NCBI GenBank assembly: GCA_003255025.1
Contig: QANY01008070.1
Span: forward strand, 124,001 to 188,000
Reading direction: 5' to 3'
Origin: Datisca glomerata
Lineage: Eukaryota > Streptophyta > Magnoliopsida > Cucurbitales > Datiscaceae
DNA length: 64,000 nt
This document shows, in pieces, positions 23,491-35,761 of this stretch. Every line of letters starts with the position of its first letter. Position 1 is the stretch's first letter. The notes below the pieces were generated by a model. The model was given only the letters and a program-made list of their open reading frames with translations. It did not search any database and was not told the DNA's origin. The position numbers were made by a program, and so were the translations under genes.

Positions 23491-24340
23491 ACGGAAAAGT
23501 CCTTTGGCCAAAAACCAAAGGAATCCAACTTGCTTTCTGGATCGCCAAACCAAGAAAAAGCTCAACTATGAGAAGCACGCTCGACTAAATGTTAAAAGAT
23601 AAACCCTCAATGAAAGGAAGGTTCACTCAGATGGGACCACACTCGAAGGCTTCATAAAGGTCACAGCAGGTCTGTAAGACCCCCGACCTATAAAGGGGGT
23701 AACTCATTAAACAAGATCAAGTTCACTAAAAAGGATCAAGGCCTTCTAAGGCCCACTGCAGCTCAGGATCACAAGCTCGGGTCAGTAAAAGTTAGTAGGC
23801 ATACAAAGCTCGGCATAGTAGTTGAAACAACTATGAAGCTTAGAATGAAGGTCTCATCTAGACCAAATTAAAGCTCGACTGAGGAAAAATAAGACTCTAT
23901 CTACTTGAGGTATGCTCACGATAGAAAATTGTAAAAAAAAATAGATAAATAAAGTTGCAAGAGGTAAATGAAGTTTATTTTCATTAATAAGAGCACTACA
24001 TGTACAAGTAAAAACTACAAAAATCTCATCAGTTAAGGAGGTGAGCCCCTCCTAGGCAAACTTGAAAGGAAAAGACCCTCATCTTGGCGTCTAGGTTGGT
24101 GGTCCAAGATCTCTGCGGCTTCCTCGAACTCTTACAAGGTCTCGAGTACTTTGGTTGCGCTGCTCTTAGGTCTCAATCTCTAACATTTAAGGAGTGAAGG
24201 GAAGGAAGCACCCGTCCTTGAGTTCGAGACGATCTTGAAGGACACAATTGCAAGAGCTATGCTTGACCTTCTCTCGATGAATCAACCCAATCTAAATGAT
24301 CAGTGGAGTGATTTGATGAAAATATTATTTTGACAAATCA
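23491..24340 (+). mobile_element. Remaining interior of the gypsy element
   Basis: The GC content is moderate, and words such as AAGCTCG, AGGTC and GCTCAGGATC recur, in the same style as the arrays. No coding domain is recognisable. The sequence shifts to AT-rich genomic DNA near 24340 with no 3' LTR, so the element is truncated on the right. Confidence 0.4.
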
Positions 24341-26007
24341 ATGTAACTATTATTATTCCATTAAAAAATTAAAAAATACACTTGGCATAGTAAACTATGA
24401 AAATATAATGGACATGAATGTGTTTTGTATTTATTAGAGACATTCATTGTACTTATCCATGTCTATTTCTATTAGTTAATTATGTCGATGTATGAATACA
24501 TGTATCTACATAACTGATAAAGATAATGCATATTTACAAGTTAGTTTAATTTTTAAAAATTTAAATTACACTACCACACCTTAAGACACATTTTTTTTAT
24601 AAGATTAGAAACATTACTATAAAACATGATAAAAGATAATGGCTAAATATTATGTGAGCGGTCACGTACGATTACTCGACTGTGAGCATCTAGCGTGTTA
24701 TCTTGACTTCAGTTTTCCAATAAAGGGAAATAACTATTATTCTTTTTCTTAAGATAACGACTATGAACCATCATCTTATATGCACGATAACGGTTTATCC
24801 AATTATGATCATGTTCAATAAATTTACTCTTACACAATGAACCATTATAATTCATAGATAAAAATTATTATTTTTTTGAGTGAAATTTCAGAAAATTTAA
24901 CTAATATAATAACCATGATAAAAAGAACCTATCATCGTCAGCATTTTTCTTATTTATAATGTAATTCAAAACTTCATCACAAGACTACAAAAGGGCACAT
25001 AATTGAACTATACTAACTTCTTAAAAAATTAAAAAAATTGCATTTGTTTTATTTGTATTTACATTCTTTCAATTTTGACTTTGATTAAAACAATACTTCA
25101 TGATAGTTGGTACTCGCACAATTAGCTAAATCATTATTTCTTACGAATGAGTGGGAAAACAATAGGTAGTGATATTATACATATTTAATACTTTTAAACT
25201 CAAATCATGTTCTTAAAATATTACTCTACATGTACAACACACGTGGTTATGACTAGTATATCTAAAAAGAAGTTTAAATGAGGAATCTTTTTATTTCTCT
25301 TTTTTACTCTTTAAGTCCCCTAAATAATACTGGATAATGGTCATTTCATGTCTTTTTTTAATTAAATTCTTTACATCAATAATTTATAAAATTAAATATT
25401 CTATAATATTATGTAATTAGTTCATGAATAACATAATGTTCATAAAGATCGAGATCATTTTTATCAGTGGATATTTATATGTTAAAGAATAATAATTTGT
25501 TTTAGTAATTTCTGAATCAATCAATATTATGTAAAGTTTATGTTATTATAGCAATACGAAAATTTCTACAAATAATTTAGAGAAAGATTTCATCGAGTGA
25601 GAATAATTACTAAGAATATGACAAATTGATAAAATGAAATAATTTTTTATATTGTTTAACAAGCAATTCTATGCTTTTATATTTTAGTTATAAAATTTTT
25701 ATTCAACACATCCTATTTTATCTGCGCTATGTTTGAACATTAAAACTCCTTATACATAAAATACTTATATTTATATTCTTAATTTTTTATCTCTCATTAT
25801 GTAAGTAATTTTATGTATAAGGTGCCATGCACATTGTTTCTATGTAGTTTCAGAAAAATGTCTAAAAATATAATTATTGAATTATTGAAACCATGCGGTC
25901 CCTCTCAACAAAATGACATTTTTTTTCGAATGATGAGCAAAAGCAATTCTAAATTTAGTTTCTCTTCGTCATAATTAAACTCAAACTGAATAATGGAAAA
26001 TTTATAC
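24341..26007. other. AT-rich intergenic DNA
   Basis: I see no open frame of note, no domain and no structured repeat. Confidence 0.6.
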
Positions 26008-26907
26008 TGTAAAGGAAAAAATTCACGATTTTTGAGAATTGATCGTGAATTTCCTGCATCATAATATGAAAATATAGAAAATAATTAAGAGAGAGAATGA
26101 GAGAATAACAGCACCATGATTTACGTGAAAAACCCTAAAAGGAAAGAAAAATCACGGGAAAATTTTGATGGTATTTCATTATGAAGAAATGATTTACAAG
26201 GCTGATGCAAGCTGCATAGTCAGCTTGTTTCTTATGAATGTTGAGAGTTGTCGTGTCTCTTGTTGGAGTCACATTTTACCTTTATTTATAGGCTTTTAAT
26301 CGGTTAAATAGAATCTGATACAGCTTATTTAATTCTATCTAAAAATATGATTAACAGAATATTGCCAGATATCTAGCTTATCAGCATTAACAACTTAGTA
26401 AATCTTGACTGTCTGACCAATTCAATGGTCTTGATTAGCTTTTTTTTGGATTGTCATGTCGGTAATCCATGTACTTTTATCTAATTGATCTATTTTCATA
26501 AGCGCCTAGTTGATCCTACGGTTCTCACTCTATCATCTCCTCGATGGAGTCTTCGGTCTATATCTTACCACGTGTCATATGAAATTTTACATGTACATCT
26601 TGCTTATTAGTATTAACAACTTTTTTGAATTTGAATCATTTGGTGTAGTGTGACGAATCTGATGGTTGTAGTGATTGCACCAGCTTTTCCATGGTGATGA
26701 TTCCCTCGATTGGCTTCTCTGGCTTTCATGACTCTCTATGTGAATTTTATACTTCAGCTACCTTGGTTAGGCGAGTAGCTCCAGATCAGCTTCTTCAGAT
26801 CTGCCAACATGACAAATTAAACTATTTCCATAATGCTTCTGTGGCATTTGCTTTAATTATTTTTTTCTCCGCTGATGTGGCCGAACACCGAGAATTATTC
26901 ATGTGCA
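26008..26907 (-). repeat. 3' LTR of the gag-only gypsy element
   Basis: It aligns end to end with 32208-33107. On the minus strand it contains CTATAAATAAAG (about 26294-26283), a likely TATA box. Confidence 0.85.
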
Positions 26908-29099
26908 TTTACCCCCATTACACTTGATGAAGTCTCTCTTCATTCAGGTGTAATGATTTAATTCCTCGATCTTCAACACTAGGTTCGTTGGGACCTCATA
27001 GACGCCATATGTATTACTTCTCTGACTTGAAGTGAAGTAATAATCTTTGGATAAGAATTTATGCTTTAAAGTTCTTACCTTAATTCTGAAGTTCACTTTT
27101 TTGAAATGCCAAAGCTCTTGGTGTTCGGGTTCGATTTTTCTAGTCTGAGTTCAGCTCTTAAAACTTTCACGTCATGAATTTCTGAGCTTTCTGGTCTTTT
27201 AGCTCTGCTCTACCTTCTTGGATAGGCTTAGCTCTACCTTCTAGTCTGGGTTTAGCTTTCGAAGCTTTTACTTTTGAGCTTTCTGAACTGAGTTCAGCTC
27301 TACCTTCTGGTCTAGGCTCATCTCTTGAAGCTATTATGGACTTCTCAGTGTTTCGTTTTCCTTTTTTTGGTTTTTGAGTTGTCCATTGTCAGTGGTGGTT
27401 TCTCCTTTTCTTTCTACCATTACATTTTTATGTTCCCGTTCACAAATGTTTTGTAGTTGTCCAGTTTTATCAGTTTACTATCGGTGATGATTACTTCTTC
27501 TTCATTTACTGTTACGTCTTTTTTTTCCTTTCACGATGGACTCATTGGTAGAGTTTTTCCCATTTCTTCATTTTTTATTTTCCTTCGCTCTTACATTAAG
27601 ATCTGTGACAAGAATGTTGTACAAGAAAAATAACATAATAATTTATTGAGATGAGTAAGGAGCGAGTGTACCGTATCATAATTGCATCTCATGAGTTTGA
27701 TTTTGATGTTCCGCATTTGTTGGTGGAGTTTCTACTATTTCCTTGTTTTCTTTTTCCTTCTCTCGTTTCATATTTTCCCTTTTGTACTTCTGCTTCGATC
27801 AACATGAATTACTCTGTTTGTGCAATTTTTCTTGTATTGAACTCCCTTTTGTTGTAGTTCATTCAAAGACTTAGTAAAATTTGGGGATCAAAATCTGGTA
27901 GTGTGTTGACTTCAAACTTTCAACAAAATCCGTTCTTAAATACTTAGGAAACTTTTGGTTCGCAGCTCTCTTGAGAATAACTACGTTTTTTGTGAAATCT
28001 ATTCCTGAGGATAAGACTTTAATTTTCTTATGATATACCTGATTCCTCAAGGACTTAGGTTCAAATAAAGAACCATGGCCCTGTCTTCATTCTGGGAGAA
28101 GAAATTACGAACTGTCATTTTTTTTAGGAGGAGGACTTAGGTTCATATAAAGAATCATGACCTTATTTTTACTTCATTCTGAGAACGATGTCCGTAGATA
28201 TTCCTAAGGAAATAGGCTCATTCCGTGGAACCTTGGCCCCGTGTTGATTTACTACCAATTTACTGATAGAGTTTTTCCTGTTTCCTTTATTTTCCTCCAC
28301 TTTGCATTTTTTTTATTTCCTATTTCTCCATTTCTCCTTTTCAGTTTCCTTTTTCCACTCTTACTTTTTTTTCCTTTAGTCGCTTCTTTTTCCTTTACTC
28401 CTGGCCTTCACATTCTAAAATGTTGAAGCCGCGACCTTCCTTTACTTGGCATTTTGTTTACTTAGTTTTTCTTTACTGAGCTTTTATTTTCTACCTTTCT
28501 TTACTCAGCTCTTCTTTTCTGTCTTTCTTTACTCAGCCCAGCCTTTATTTTCTCAGCTTTTCTTTTCTTGACTTTTTTTACTCAGCCCGGCCTTTCTTTT
28601 CTCAACTTTTCTTTTCTCAGCTTTTATTTACTCTGCTCAGTCTTTCTTTTCTTAGATTTTCTTTGCTCAGCTCAGCCTTTCTTTTCTCAGCTTTGAAGTT
28701 ATTTCCTCAATTACTTTTCTTTTCTGCTCTGAAGTTCTTTCCTCAACTACTTTTCTGTTTTGAAGTTTTTCCTCAACTTCTTTTCTTTTCTACTCTGAAG
28801 TTCTTTTCTCAATTTTTTTTAAGTAGTTAGGTTCTTTTCTCAACTTCTTTTATTTTTTGTTCTGAAGACATTTATTTTTTCATTCTCTAGACTTTCCCAT
28901 CCTGAAGACATTTTCTTTTCCGCTCTGAAGACATTTTTTTTCCGTTCTCCAGGCTTACCCATTCTGAAGACGTTTCCTTTTTCCATTCTGAAGACATTTC
29001 TTTTTCCGTTCCCTAGACTTTCTCGTTCTGAAGATTATTTTCTTTTCTCCAAACTTTCCCGTCTTGAAGATGTTTCCTTTTATGTTCTTTCAGACTTTC
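26908..29099 (-). other. T-rich, non-coding interior of the gag-only element
   Basis: On the + strand this is mostly pyrimidine-rich. Loose repeats of TTTTCTCAGCTTT occur at 28430-28740, GTTCTGAAGACATTT at 28860-29060, and AGGACTTAGGTTCA...AAGAACCATGGCC at 28040-28240. Open frames here reflect this composition rather than genes. Confidence 0.6.
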
Positions 29100-29340
29100 C
29101 CATTCTGAGAACGACGTACATAGACACTCCCAAGGACTTAGGCTCCTTCAGTGGAACCATGGCCTCATTTCAATTTCCTTCTAAGAACGGCGTATGTAGA
29201 CGCTCCTAAGGACTTAGGCTCCTTCAGTGGAACCATGGCCCCATTTCAATTTCCTTCTGAGAACGGCATACGAAGACGCTCCCAAGGACTTAGGCTCTTT
29301 CAGTGGAACCATAGCCCCCTTTTGATTTCCTTCTGAGAGT
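29100..29340 (-). repeat. Tandem repeat of about 75 bp, three copies
   Basis: Units start GAGAACG(A/G)CGTA and contain GACGCTCC(T/C)AAGGACTTAG and CAGTGGAACCATGGCC. Older versions of the same unit occur at 28040-28240. Confidence 0.8.
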
Positions 29341-29710
29341 AGGACTTATGAACTGCCCCTCCCAAGGACTTATGCCCTTAGTTTCTTCTGAGAGAGGACT
29401 TATGAATTGCCCCTCCCAAGGACTTACGCCCTTAGTTCCTTCTGGGAGTAGGACTTATGAATTGTCCCTCCCAAGGACTTACGCCCTTAGTTCCTTCTGA
29501 GAATAGGACTTATGAATTGCCCCTCCTAAGTACTTACGTCCTTAGTTCCTTCTGAGAGTATGACTTATGAATTGCCCCTCACAAAGACTCACATCCTTAG
29601 TTCTTTCTGAGAGTAGGAATTATGAACTACCCCTCCCAAGGACTTACGCTCTTAGTTCCTTTAGAGAATAGGAGTAATGAACTGCCTGCTCTCAAGGACT
29701 CACGCCCTAA
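29341..29710 (-). repeat. Tandem repeat of about 57 bp, six copies
   Basis: Units read GTAGGACTTATGAA-TTGCCCCTCCC then AAGGACTTACGCCCTTAG, then TTCCTTCTGAGA. They share AAGGACTTA with the preceding array, so one probably arose from the other. Confidence 0.85.
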
Positions 29711-29784
29711 TTTCTATTGTTGTTGAGGAAGAGATAAAGTTAACGCCAAGTATTTGTCTTGTAAGCAGTCTGCACATTATCATG

Positions 29785-30720
29785 TCATAAGTTTTGATCG
29801 AAAGTTCCAAATTGAATTCTATGAAATTCTTCAAGAAGTTGATTTTCATATGCTTCTGATGATATATAATTCGTCATGTAATTGGCTCTCAGTCGGTATA
29901 GTTTAATTAATGAATTTAAATGTTCCGCATAATATGCTTTCCATGTATTTTGATCAAAATCTCCTAATTGAATTAAGTAAAATTCTTCAATAAGTAGAAT
30001 TTTGTATCTTTCTGATGATGTAAGATTCATCGTATAGTTGGCTTCTATCAAATATAGTTTAATTCCCGAAATTGACCGTTCTGCATATTCTGCTTTCTCG
30101 AACAAACTTCACAAAAATTGTCATAACTTTTGCTCGAGAGCGCCAAATCGAGTTCTGTGAAATTCTTCAAGAAATAGATATCCATAGTTTTATGAAATAT
30201 TATTTGCTATGTAGTAGTATAAAAATTAATACAGTTCTTAAATTAAATTTGAGAAGCATTCGTATGTTTTTTTCCCCGAATAGCACCAACGAGAGTTGTC
30301 ATAACTTTTGATCGAGAGCTTCAAATTGATTTTTGTAAAATTATTCACAAGGTTGATTTCTGTATCTTTTGTCGCTATAATATCCATCGTGTAGTTGGCC
30401 CCCAATAAATGCAGTTTAATTTCTGAATTTAGGGTTCCGCATAATCTATTTTCCTGAGCAGCCTGAATGAGAATTGTCATAACTTTTTCTCATGAGCTCA
30501 AAATCAAGTTTTGCAAAAAATTTAGAACAGTAGACATATACATCTTTCTCATGATATATCATATGCTATGTAAGTATGCTTAAAAAATTAAATTTGAAAG
30601 ACATAATTAAGTTTGTTTTTCTGTACGAAGACTACCATACTTTTGATCTGGAGCTCAACTTGAATTTCATAAAATTCTCCATGAAGCAGACTCACATATC
30701 TTTATAATTATGTGACTCGT
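29785..30720 (-). repeat. 179-bp tandem repeat, about five to six copies
   Basis: Starts such as GTCATAACTTTTG fall at 30118, 30297 and 30476, a period of 179 bp, with diverged units on both sides. On the minus strand the units at 30105-29785 translate without a stop into two copies of a motif of about 57 residues (ANYTMNLTSS...IQLGDFDQN and ANYMTNYISS...IQFGTFDQN). A third unit (ANYTMDIIAT) is at 30480-30238. Whether it was ever translated is unknown. Confidence 0.7.
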
Positions 30721-31007
30721 CATGTAATTTTTCTTCCAGAATTTTTTGTTTCAGTTTTCATTTCCGCTCCCGTTGTCACTTCTATCGTAAAGACATTTTC
30801 GTTCCCATTGTCAGGATGTTTCCGTTCTTATTGTTTGTGCATCTTTTATTTTCCTCATAAAGTCCATTTGAAGGGCTAACAAGTCAGAGTCTTCCGTTCT
30901 AAAAATTTGAATGGTTGTCTTTCTGGCTTTCATGTTCTGCAATGAAGTGACAACTTTCCCATTCTGAAGTGACAGCTATCCAGTTCTGAAGTGACAACTT
31001 TCTTGAC

Positions 31008-32145
31008 TTAAGTGACCGTGATCTTCTTTGCTATTCTTTTCTCTGGAATTTCTGATCTGAGGTTCCGTTCTCGCTTTTGCGACTCTTCCTTTTTCTGTTT
31101 GGTTTGTTTAAATAGGTTTTTCTTTTCCTCTTTCAACGTAATATAAGTCTGAGCTCGCTGAAATGCGTCCACCATAGATAAAGCTTTAGTTTTACACATG
31201 TCATCAAACAAGGGAGAGTTCAGACCCAATCCTCGTCTGAAAGTGAATCTTTCAACTCGATCATCATAATTTCTGACCTTTTCCATCTTCTCTTTGAATA
31301 TGTGGGTGAATTCTCATAGAGATTCTCTTGCTTTCTTAGTGATTGTCAAAAGGCTCTCAGTTTCCTCCATTACAGATCGATATGTGGAATATTGCTTTAG
31401 GAATACAAAAGACATGACATTAAAGTTAGTAATCAAATGGGCAGGGAATGAGTGATACAATTTTAAAGTTGTTCCGTTCAGACTAGTTGGGAACATTCTA
31501 CACATCATCTCATCCTCGTGTTGATGTAGCACCATTATTTTCCTAAATCTGTAGAGATGGTCCACTAGATCTGTTTTCCCTTCATAACATTTATTTGGGG
31601 ACACAAATCTTTTTTGGTACTGGCGCCACCAAAATTTCTGAGCTCAGTGGGGTACGGGTGAGAGACTCTAGGTCACCTCTGGTACTTCCTAATTTCCTCA
31701 TCTCTAACATCTTTTGCTCCATTAATTCCTCCGCAGCTTCCTTCGTTATGACCTTTGGTTAGCGGATCTCAGTCTCAGCCTCTCTTTCTCGATCTTGAGA
31801 CTGGATTTCCGCTTATTCTTGCTGTACGTTCCTGTTGTTCTCATGGTTTTCTTGTCTAGCTTCCCGTCCATTATTTTCTAAGTTGATGTCCTGGTCTTCA
31901 TTGTTAGCCCTTTGGCTAACTTCAGTACGTGTCTGAGCAATCTCCTATTGTAGGGTGTGGATCTGGTCTTGCACTGCTTTCCACGCATCGAGTTATGCTT
32001 CATCATTCAGTTCTTCCATCTCCCGCATTATAGTTAGGATTGTTTGGAGGATCTCATCTAGTAGTCTTGGCTGATGTGCCTGGTTATCACATTCTCTGGC
32101 TTTATTACCCTCATTTTGGCCTGCGTTAGATCTGGTTCGGGGCAT
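31008..32145 (-). pseudogene. gag: Ty3-gypsy gag of the gag-only element
   Basis: An ATG at 32145, 43 bases after the PBS, starts MPRTRSNAGQNEGNKA. The N-terminal part contains several in-frame stops (for example after EELNDEA and after QIHTLQ). The retrotransposon Gag core (Pfam Retrotrans_gag) follows with YEGKTDLVDHLYRFRKIM, CRMFPTSLNGTTLKLYHSF and FLKQYSTYR (31604-31314). After a short break comes the C-terminal region, GLGLNSPLFDDM...DAFQRAQTYITLKEEKK (31286-31008), ending in a Lys/Arg-rich tail. No CCHC knuckle follows and no pol frame begins. Gag would form the virus-like particle; here it is inactivated by stops and frameshifts. Confidence 0.8.
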
Positions 32146-32187
32146 ATTTAGAGTTTATAGGTGGGTGTCTTGAGCTTTTTCTCTCAG

Positions 32188-32205
32188 CTCTCAATGAAAG
32201 CACCA
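32188..32205 (-). other. Primer-binding site of the gag-only element
   Basis: Two bases beyond the LTR end (CCTTTACA) the minus strand reads TGGTGCTTTCATTGAGAGC. This motif is common after plant gypsy 5' LTRs; I do not name the tRNA. Confidence 0.6.
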
Positions 32206-32207
32206 AA

Positions 32208-33107
32208 TGTAAAGGAAAAAATTCACGGTCTTTGAGAATTGATTGTGAATTTTCTACATCATAATATGAAAATATAGAGAATAATTAAGAGAGAAAATGA
32301 GAGAATAACAATACCATGATTTACATGGAAACCCTTAAAGGAAAGAAAAACCACGAGGATATTTTGATGGTATTTGATTATGAATAAATGATTTACAAGG
32401 TTGATGCAAGCTGCATAGTCATCTTGTTTCTTATGGGTGTTGAGAGTTGTCGTGTCTCATGTTAGAGTTACATCTTGTCTTTATTTATAGGCTTTCAATT
32501 GGTTACATAGAATCTGATACAGCTTATCTAATTCTATCTAAAAATAGGATCAACAGAATATTCCCTGATATCTAGCTTATCAGCAATAATAACTTAGTAA
32601 ATCTTGACCGTCTGACCAATCCAATGGTCTTGGTTAGCTTTTCTTTGGATTGTCACATCGGTAATCCGTGTACTTTTGTCTGATTGGTCTATTCTTCATA
32701 ACCGTCTAGTTGATCCTACGGTTCTCGCTCTATCTTCTCCTTGATGAAATCTTTGGTCTAGATCTTGCCACGTGTCATATGAAATTTTACATGTGTATCT
32801 TGTTATTAGTATTAATAACTTTTTGAATTTGAATAATTTGGCGTAGTGCGGTGAATCTGATAGTTGTAGTGATTGCTACCGGCTTTTTCACGGTGATGAT
32901 TCTCTCGATTGGCTTCTCTGGCTTTCATGACTCCATATGTGACTTTTATACTTCAGCTACCTTGGTTAGGTGAGTAGCTTCAGATCAGCTTCTTCAAATC
33001 TGTCAATATTGCAAATTCAACTATTCTTATAATGCTTCTATGACATTTGCTTTAATTATTTTTCTTCTCCGCTGAAGTGGCCGAACACCGAGAATTATTC
33101 ATGTTCA
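32208..33107 (-). repeat. 5' LTR of the gag-only gypsy element
   Basis: Same length (900 bp) and ends as 26008-26907. It would carry the promoter for minus-strand transcription toward gag. Confidence 0.85.
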
Positions 33108-33427
33108 TAGACCACACCTAAAGAACAAGAAAGATATTAATTAATTGACCATGAACAAAGAAAAAGAAGACCATACTATGAAAGAGACTTAATTAGCTAC
33201 ATAGTTGACAACTCCCAATCAGCCGTCTATGGGAGTCAAAGACTCAAAAAAGGGATTGTTCTGCCGTATGGTAAAGTTTCCACCTTTTTTAACACAAAAT
33301 GGTGCATGTTCAATTGGAAGTTTAGTATAATATGCTCAGTTAAAGAAGACGTGAGTGTGTGAATAGAAAATATTTAGAACTTAAAATGTGAGAATTTATT
33401 GCCCATATTGATAATGTTATACACTCT
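33108..33427. other. Non-coding spacer
   Basis: AT-rich; nothing recognisable apart from the right-hand copy of the target duplication at 33108-33112. Confidence 0.6.
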
Positions 33428-33608
33428 TACTAGAGGTGTGCACGATTTGTTAGTAAGTTATAATATAACAAAAATCACCGATTATCTAAATAACTGAACT
33501 GAATTGATTATTGTATAAGAATCGAACCAAATTAATGGTTTCGGTTCAGTTAATTGTAATTGATTCGATTATTTAGGATTTTGATATTTTATCACACACG
33601 CACACACA
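33428..33608 (+). repeat. GGTTCGG-type dispersed repeat with CA tail
   Basis: It begins TAGAGGTGTGCACGATT, contains AATCGAACC, TTTCGGTTCAG and TTGATTCGATT, and ends in (CA)n at about 33593-33608. Its layout matches 9303-9500, including an LTR directly after the CA tract. Confidence 0.55.
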
Positions 33609-34372
33609 TGTTTTAGCCGGAAATTTTAACAATACGGATGCTTGTATGCTTGTCTCCCGTGTAAAAGCATATGCGTCTAGGAAATCTGCAAAGGTCATGT
33701 TATATGTGTCATTCCTTTTGGCTGGAACTCCTCACGGCCTCAATGTCTGAGTCTCCCCTCCACATAGAGGTCCTCTCAGGTGGGAACGTAACATCATAGA
33801 TAAAAAACTTTACGGCGAAAAGAACCAGAGGTGGTTTCCTCATCGAAAAGGCTCTGATACCTAAGTCAATATTTAGTCGATATTTTGGCATAACTTCTTT
33901 AGGGGAAAGAAGACGTACCTCTTTCGTTTATTGGTAAATATATTTATACTTATGTCTTCGGGTGGAGGAAGCGTGTTGAAGAAACATCTCAGAGGCGTGC
34001 TAGGGAAACCTCACAAGACACGAAACCTGTCTTCGATTGGATAGAAAGGAGGTGACTTTGACATAAAGTGTTCAACATTAAATGTCAAAATGACCGGATG
34101 GAGGCTATCCTAACATCCTGTCATGGAGATTAGGCATGTAGGGTGCTACTTTTAGTGAGTAATGATGGCCTTGTGTTCGGGATTATCCAAGCTCTTTGTG
34201 GACTTTATCCCTGCCCTTTCATGCGCTCAAGTTTGTACAACCCGAGCAACCTCGGTACTAACTAGGTGAGATTGGTTCTTTTCCTCCAAAACTTTCCTTC
34301 ATCAGGGGCGCCTCTAATGCGATGTAACACCTGTTGTTGCATCATTGGTGGTTAGGAAAATACCCCATACCA
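33609..34372 (-). repeat. Ty3-gypsy LTR, second copy, inverted
   Basis: It is the reverse complement of the 9507-10273 LTR over its whole length (764 bp against 767 bp). No PBS follows its 3' end, where CA repeats lie instead, so it is a solo LTR or the 3' LTR of a truncated element. The flanks ACACA and ATTAA do not match. Confidence 0.75.
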
Positions 34373-35357
34373 ATTAACCCCAGTCGAGGACTTAGGTAAC
34401 ATCTTATACCCGGGTCTGAAGACTCCATCATCTGAGCTAGATTTTACCAGCTTTGGGCATCTTACTCTTGTGCCTTTAGTTTTATTCATCAAGGGAGACT
34501 GCATCGAATGGAATTAATAATTTGACAATTTTTTTCGAAACACGACGTTTTATCCCTGTAGTTGATGGGACAACGTTTGGTCCTTTGTAATCCTCTCGTC
34601 GATTTGTAAAATGGCATTTCATTGATTGTAGGGTAGCTTCAACGGTCGTCATCATGGCCCATTTTAATGCCCATTAAATGAGTCGTTTCTCCCTTCAAGG
34701 CCTATAAATGGGCAGTTTTCATTCTCATTTCCCTCATCATTACCTTCTTGATAGAGTTAAAATCCCTGTCCATCTTCGTTTTGCCTCCTGATTCCTTTTC
34801 CTGAACAGTAATCTTCCCCCTAGGAGCTTCTTCCATTTTGGAGGTTCTCCTTCAAGATTATCCTCATTTCTCACGACTGTCGGTTCCCTTTCTGTCATCT
34901 TTTAAATATCGTCTCGAAGTCATTGATGTTCCATGCACGATGATTTTCCTACCGCCAATAAGCATGTGTGGTGAATCCTTTATTTGTGTTGGCTTCCCAC
35001 CCCTAATGATCAAGACTTTACCCTTAACAAGGGACTGTAACCCGGCTGGTAGCCTTATCATTTGCTTCATAATGAAGCACCTTTACTGGCCACAAGCTAT
35101 ATCCTTCCTTTCGTGCTGCCAATCCCTTCCTCTCCCGCATGTCAATTTGATCTCTCTTTTTATATTTTAATTAATAAATTTAGTATGCTAGGTTTTAAAA
35201 AGAAAAAATAGAATCGGATATAGACACATAAAATGTATAGATGAACAGTCAATTAAAATCACACTATAATGTCATTAAGAATGGTAATTAAGAACTAGTA
35301 AGAAAACATGCGGACAAAAGATTCTAAAAATGTTTGTCCACTTTTGGCACTTTTATA
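34373..35357 (+). other. Unassigned segment with a TATA box and a broken frame
   Basis: This block has near-average GC. A promoter-like sequence with TATAAAT at 34703-34709 (+) is followed by pyrimidine-rich leader sequence and an open stretch to 35170 that includes LPLTRDCNPAGSLIICFIMKHLYWPQ, here cited only as 34838-35170 frame content around residues 60-90. It lacks an ATG at its head. It could be the 5' end of a decayed transposase-derived (PMD-like) gene or an LTR plus gag fragment; I cannot decide. From 35171 it is plain AT-rich DNA. Confidence 0.25.
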
Positions 35358-35761
35358 TTAGCACACATGCGTTGTACATGAACTACATATAAAACCTAAC
35401 ATATGAGATATATTTTATTTTAAAATTATCATATATTATTAAAATAATTTATGATTATTTTTTATCTATCTCTCAAGTTTTTATATATAATTTACGAGCG
35501 TGTGTACGTGCACACGCACGTGTACACACACATACATATTCAAAAATATATTAATTGATAAAGTTACAATTAAAACTCATCTACCAGATAACTATACGAT
35601 CATATTATCATTTTAGAGATTGTATAGATAAATTGTCCACAATAAATGTTTTTCTTTTTTCTTTTATATATTATAGATTATAGATATCATGAATATAAAT
35701 AGATTGTAGCTTATATAGAGTATATTTGTATCTTACTACTATTACAAAATGAACTATTATT

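Larger units (their letters stand above)
26008..33107 (-). mobile_element. Complete gag-only Ty3-gypsy element (TR-GAG type)
   Basis: Two 900-bp LTRs (26008-26907 and 32208-33107) start TGnACATGAATAATTC and end CCTTTACA on the minus strand. The flanks are TATAC (26003-26007) and TAGAC (33108-33112), a 5-bp target duplication with one change. A PBS lies at 32205-32188, and a tract AATGGGGGTAAA precedes the 3' LTR. The 5.3-kb interior has a gag remnant next to the 5' LTR and then only satellites and T-rich repeats. No protease, RT, RNase H or integrase is recognisable, so it depended on an autonomous partner. By eye the LTRs differ at roughly one base in ten over the first 200 bp. Confidence 0.85.

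Noticed and set aside
24341..26007. Search for a 3' LTR to close the gypsy element that starts at 9507
   Set aside because: No + strand copy of the 767-bp LTR occurs here; the only other copy is inverted at 33609 and cannot be its partner without a further rearrangement.
28241..28426. Hydrophobic 61-residue open frame (possible membrane peptide)
   Set aside because: It comes from a pyrimidine-rich stretch (TTTCC/TTTTT codons give Phe/Leu/Ser) inside the gypsy interior.
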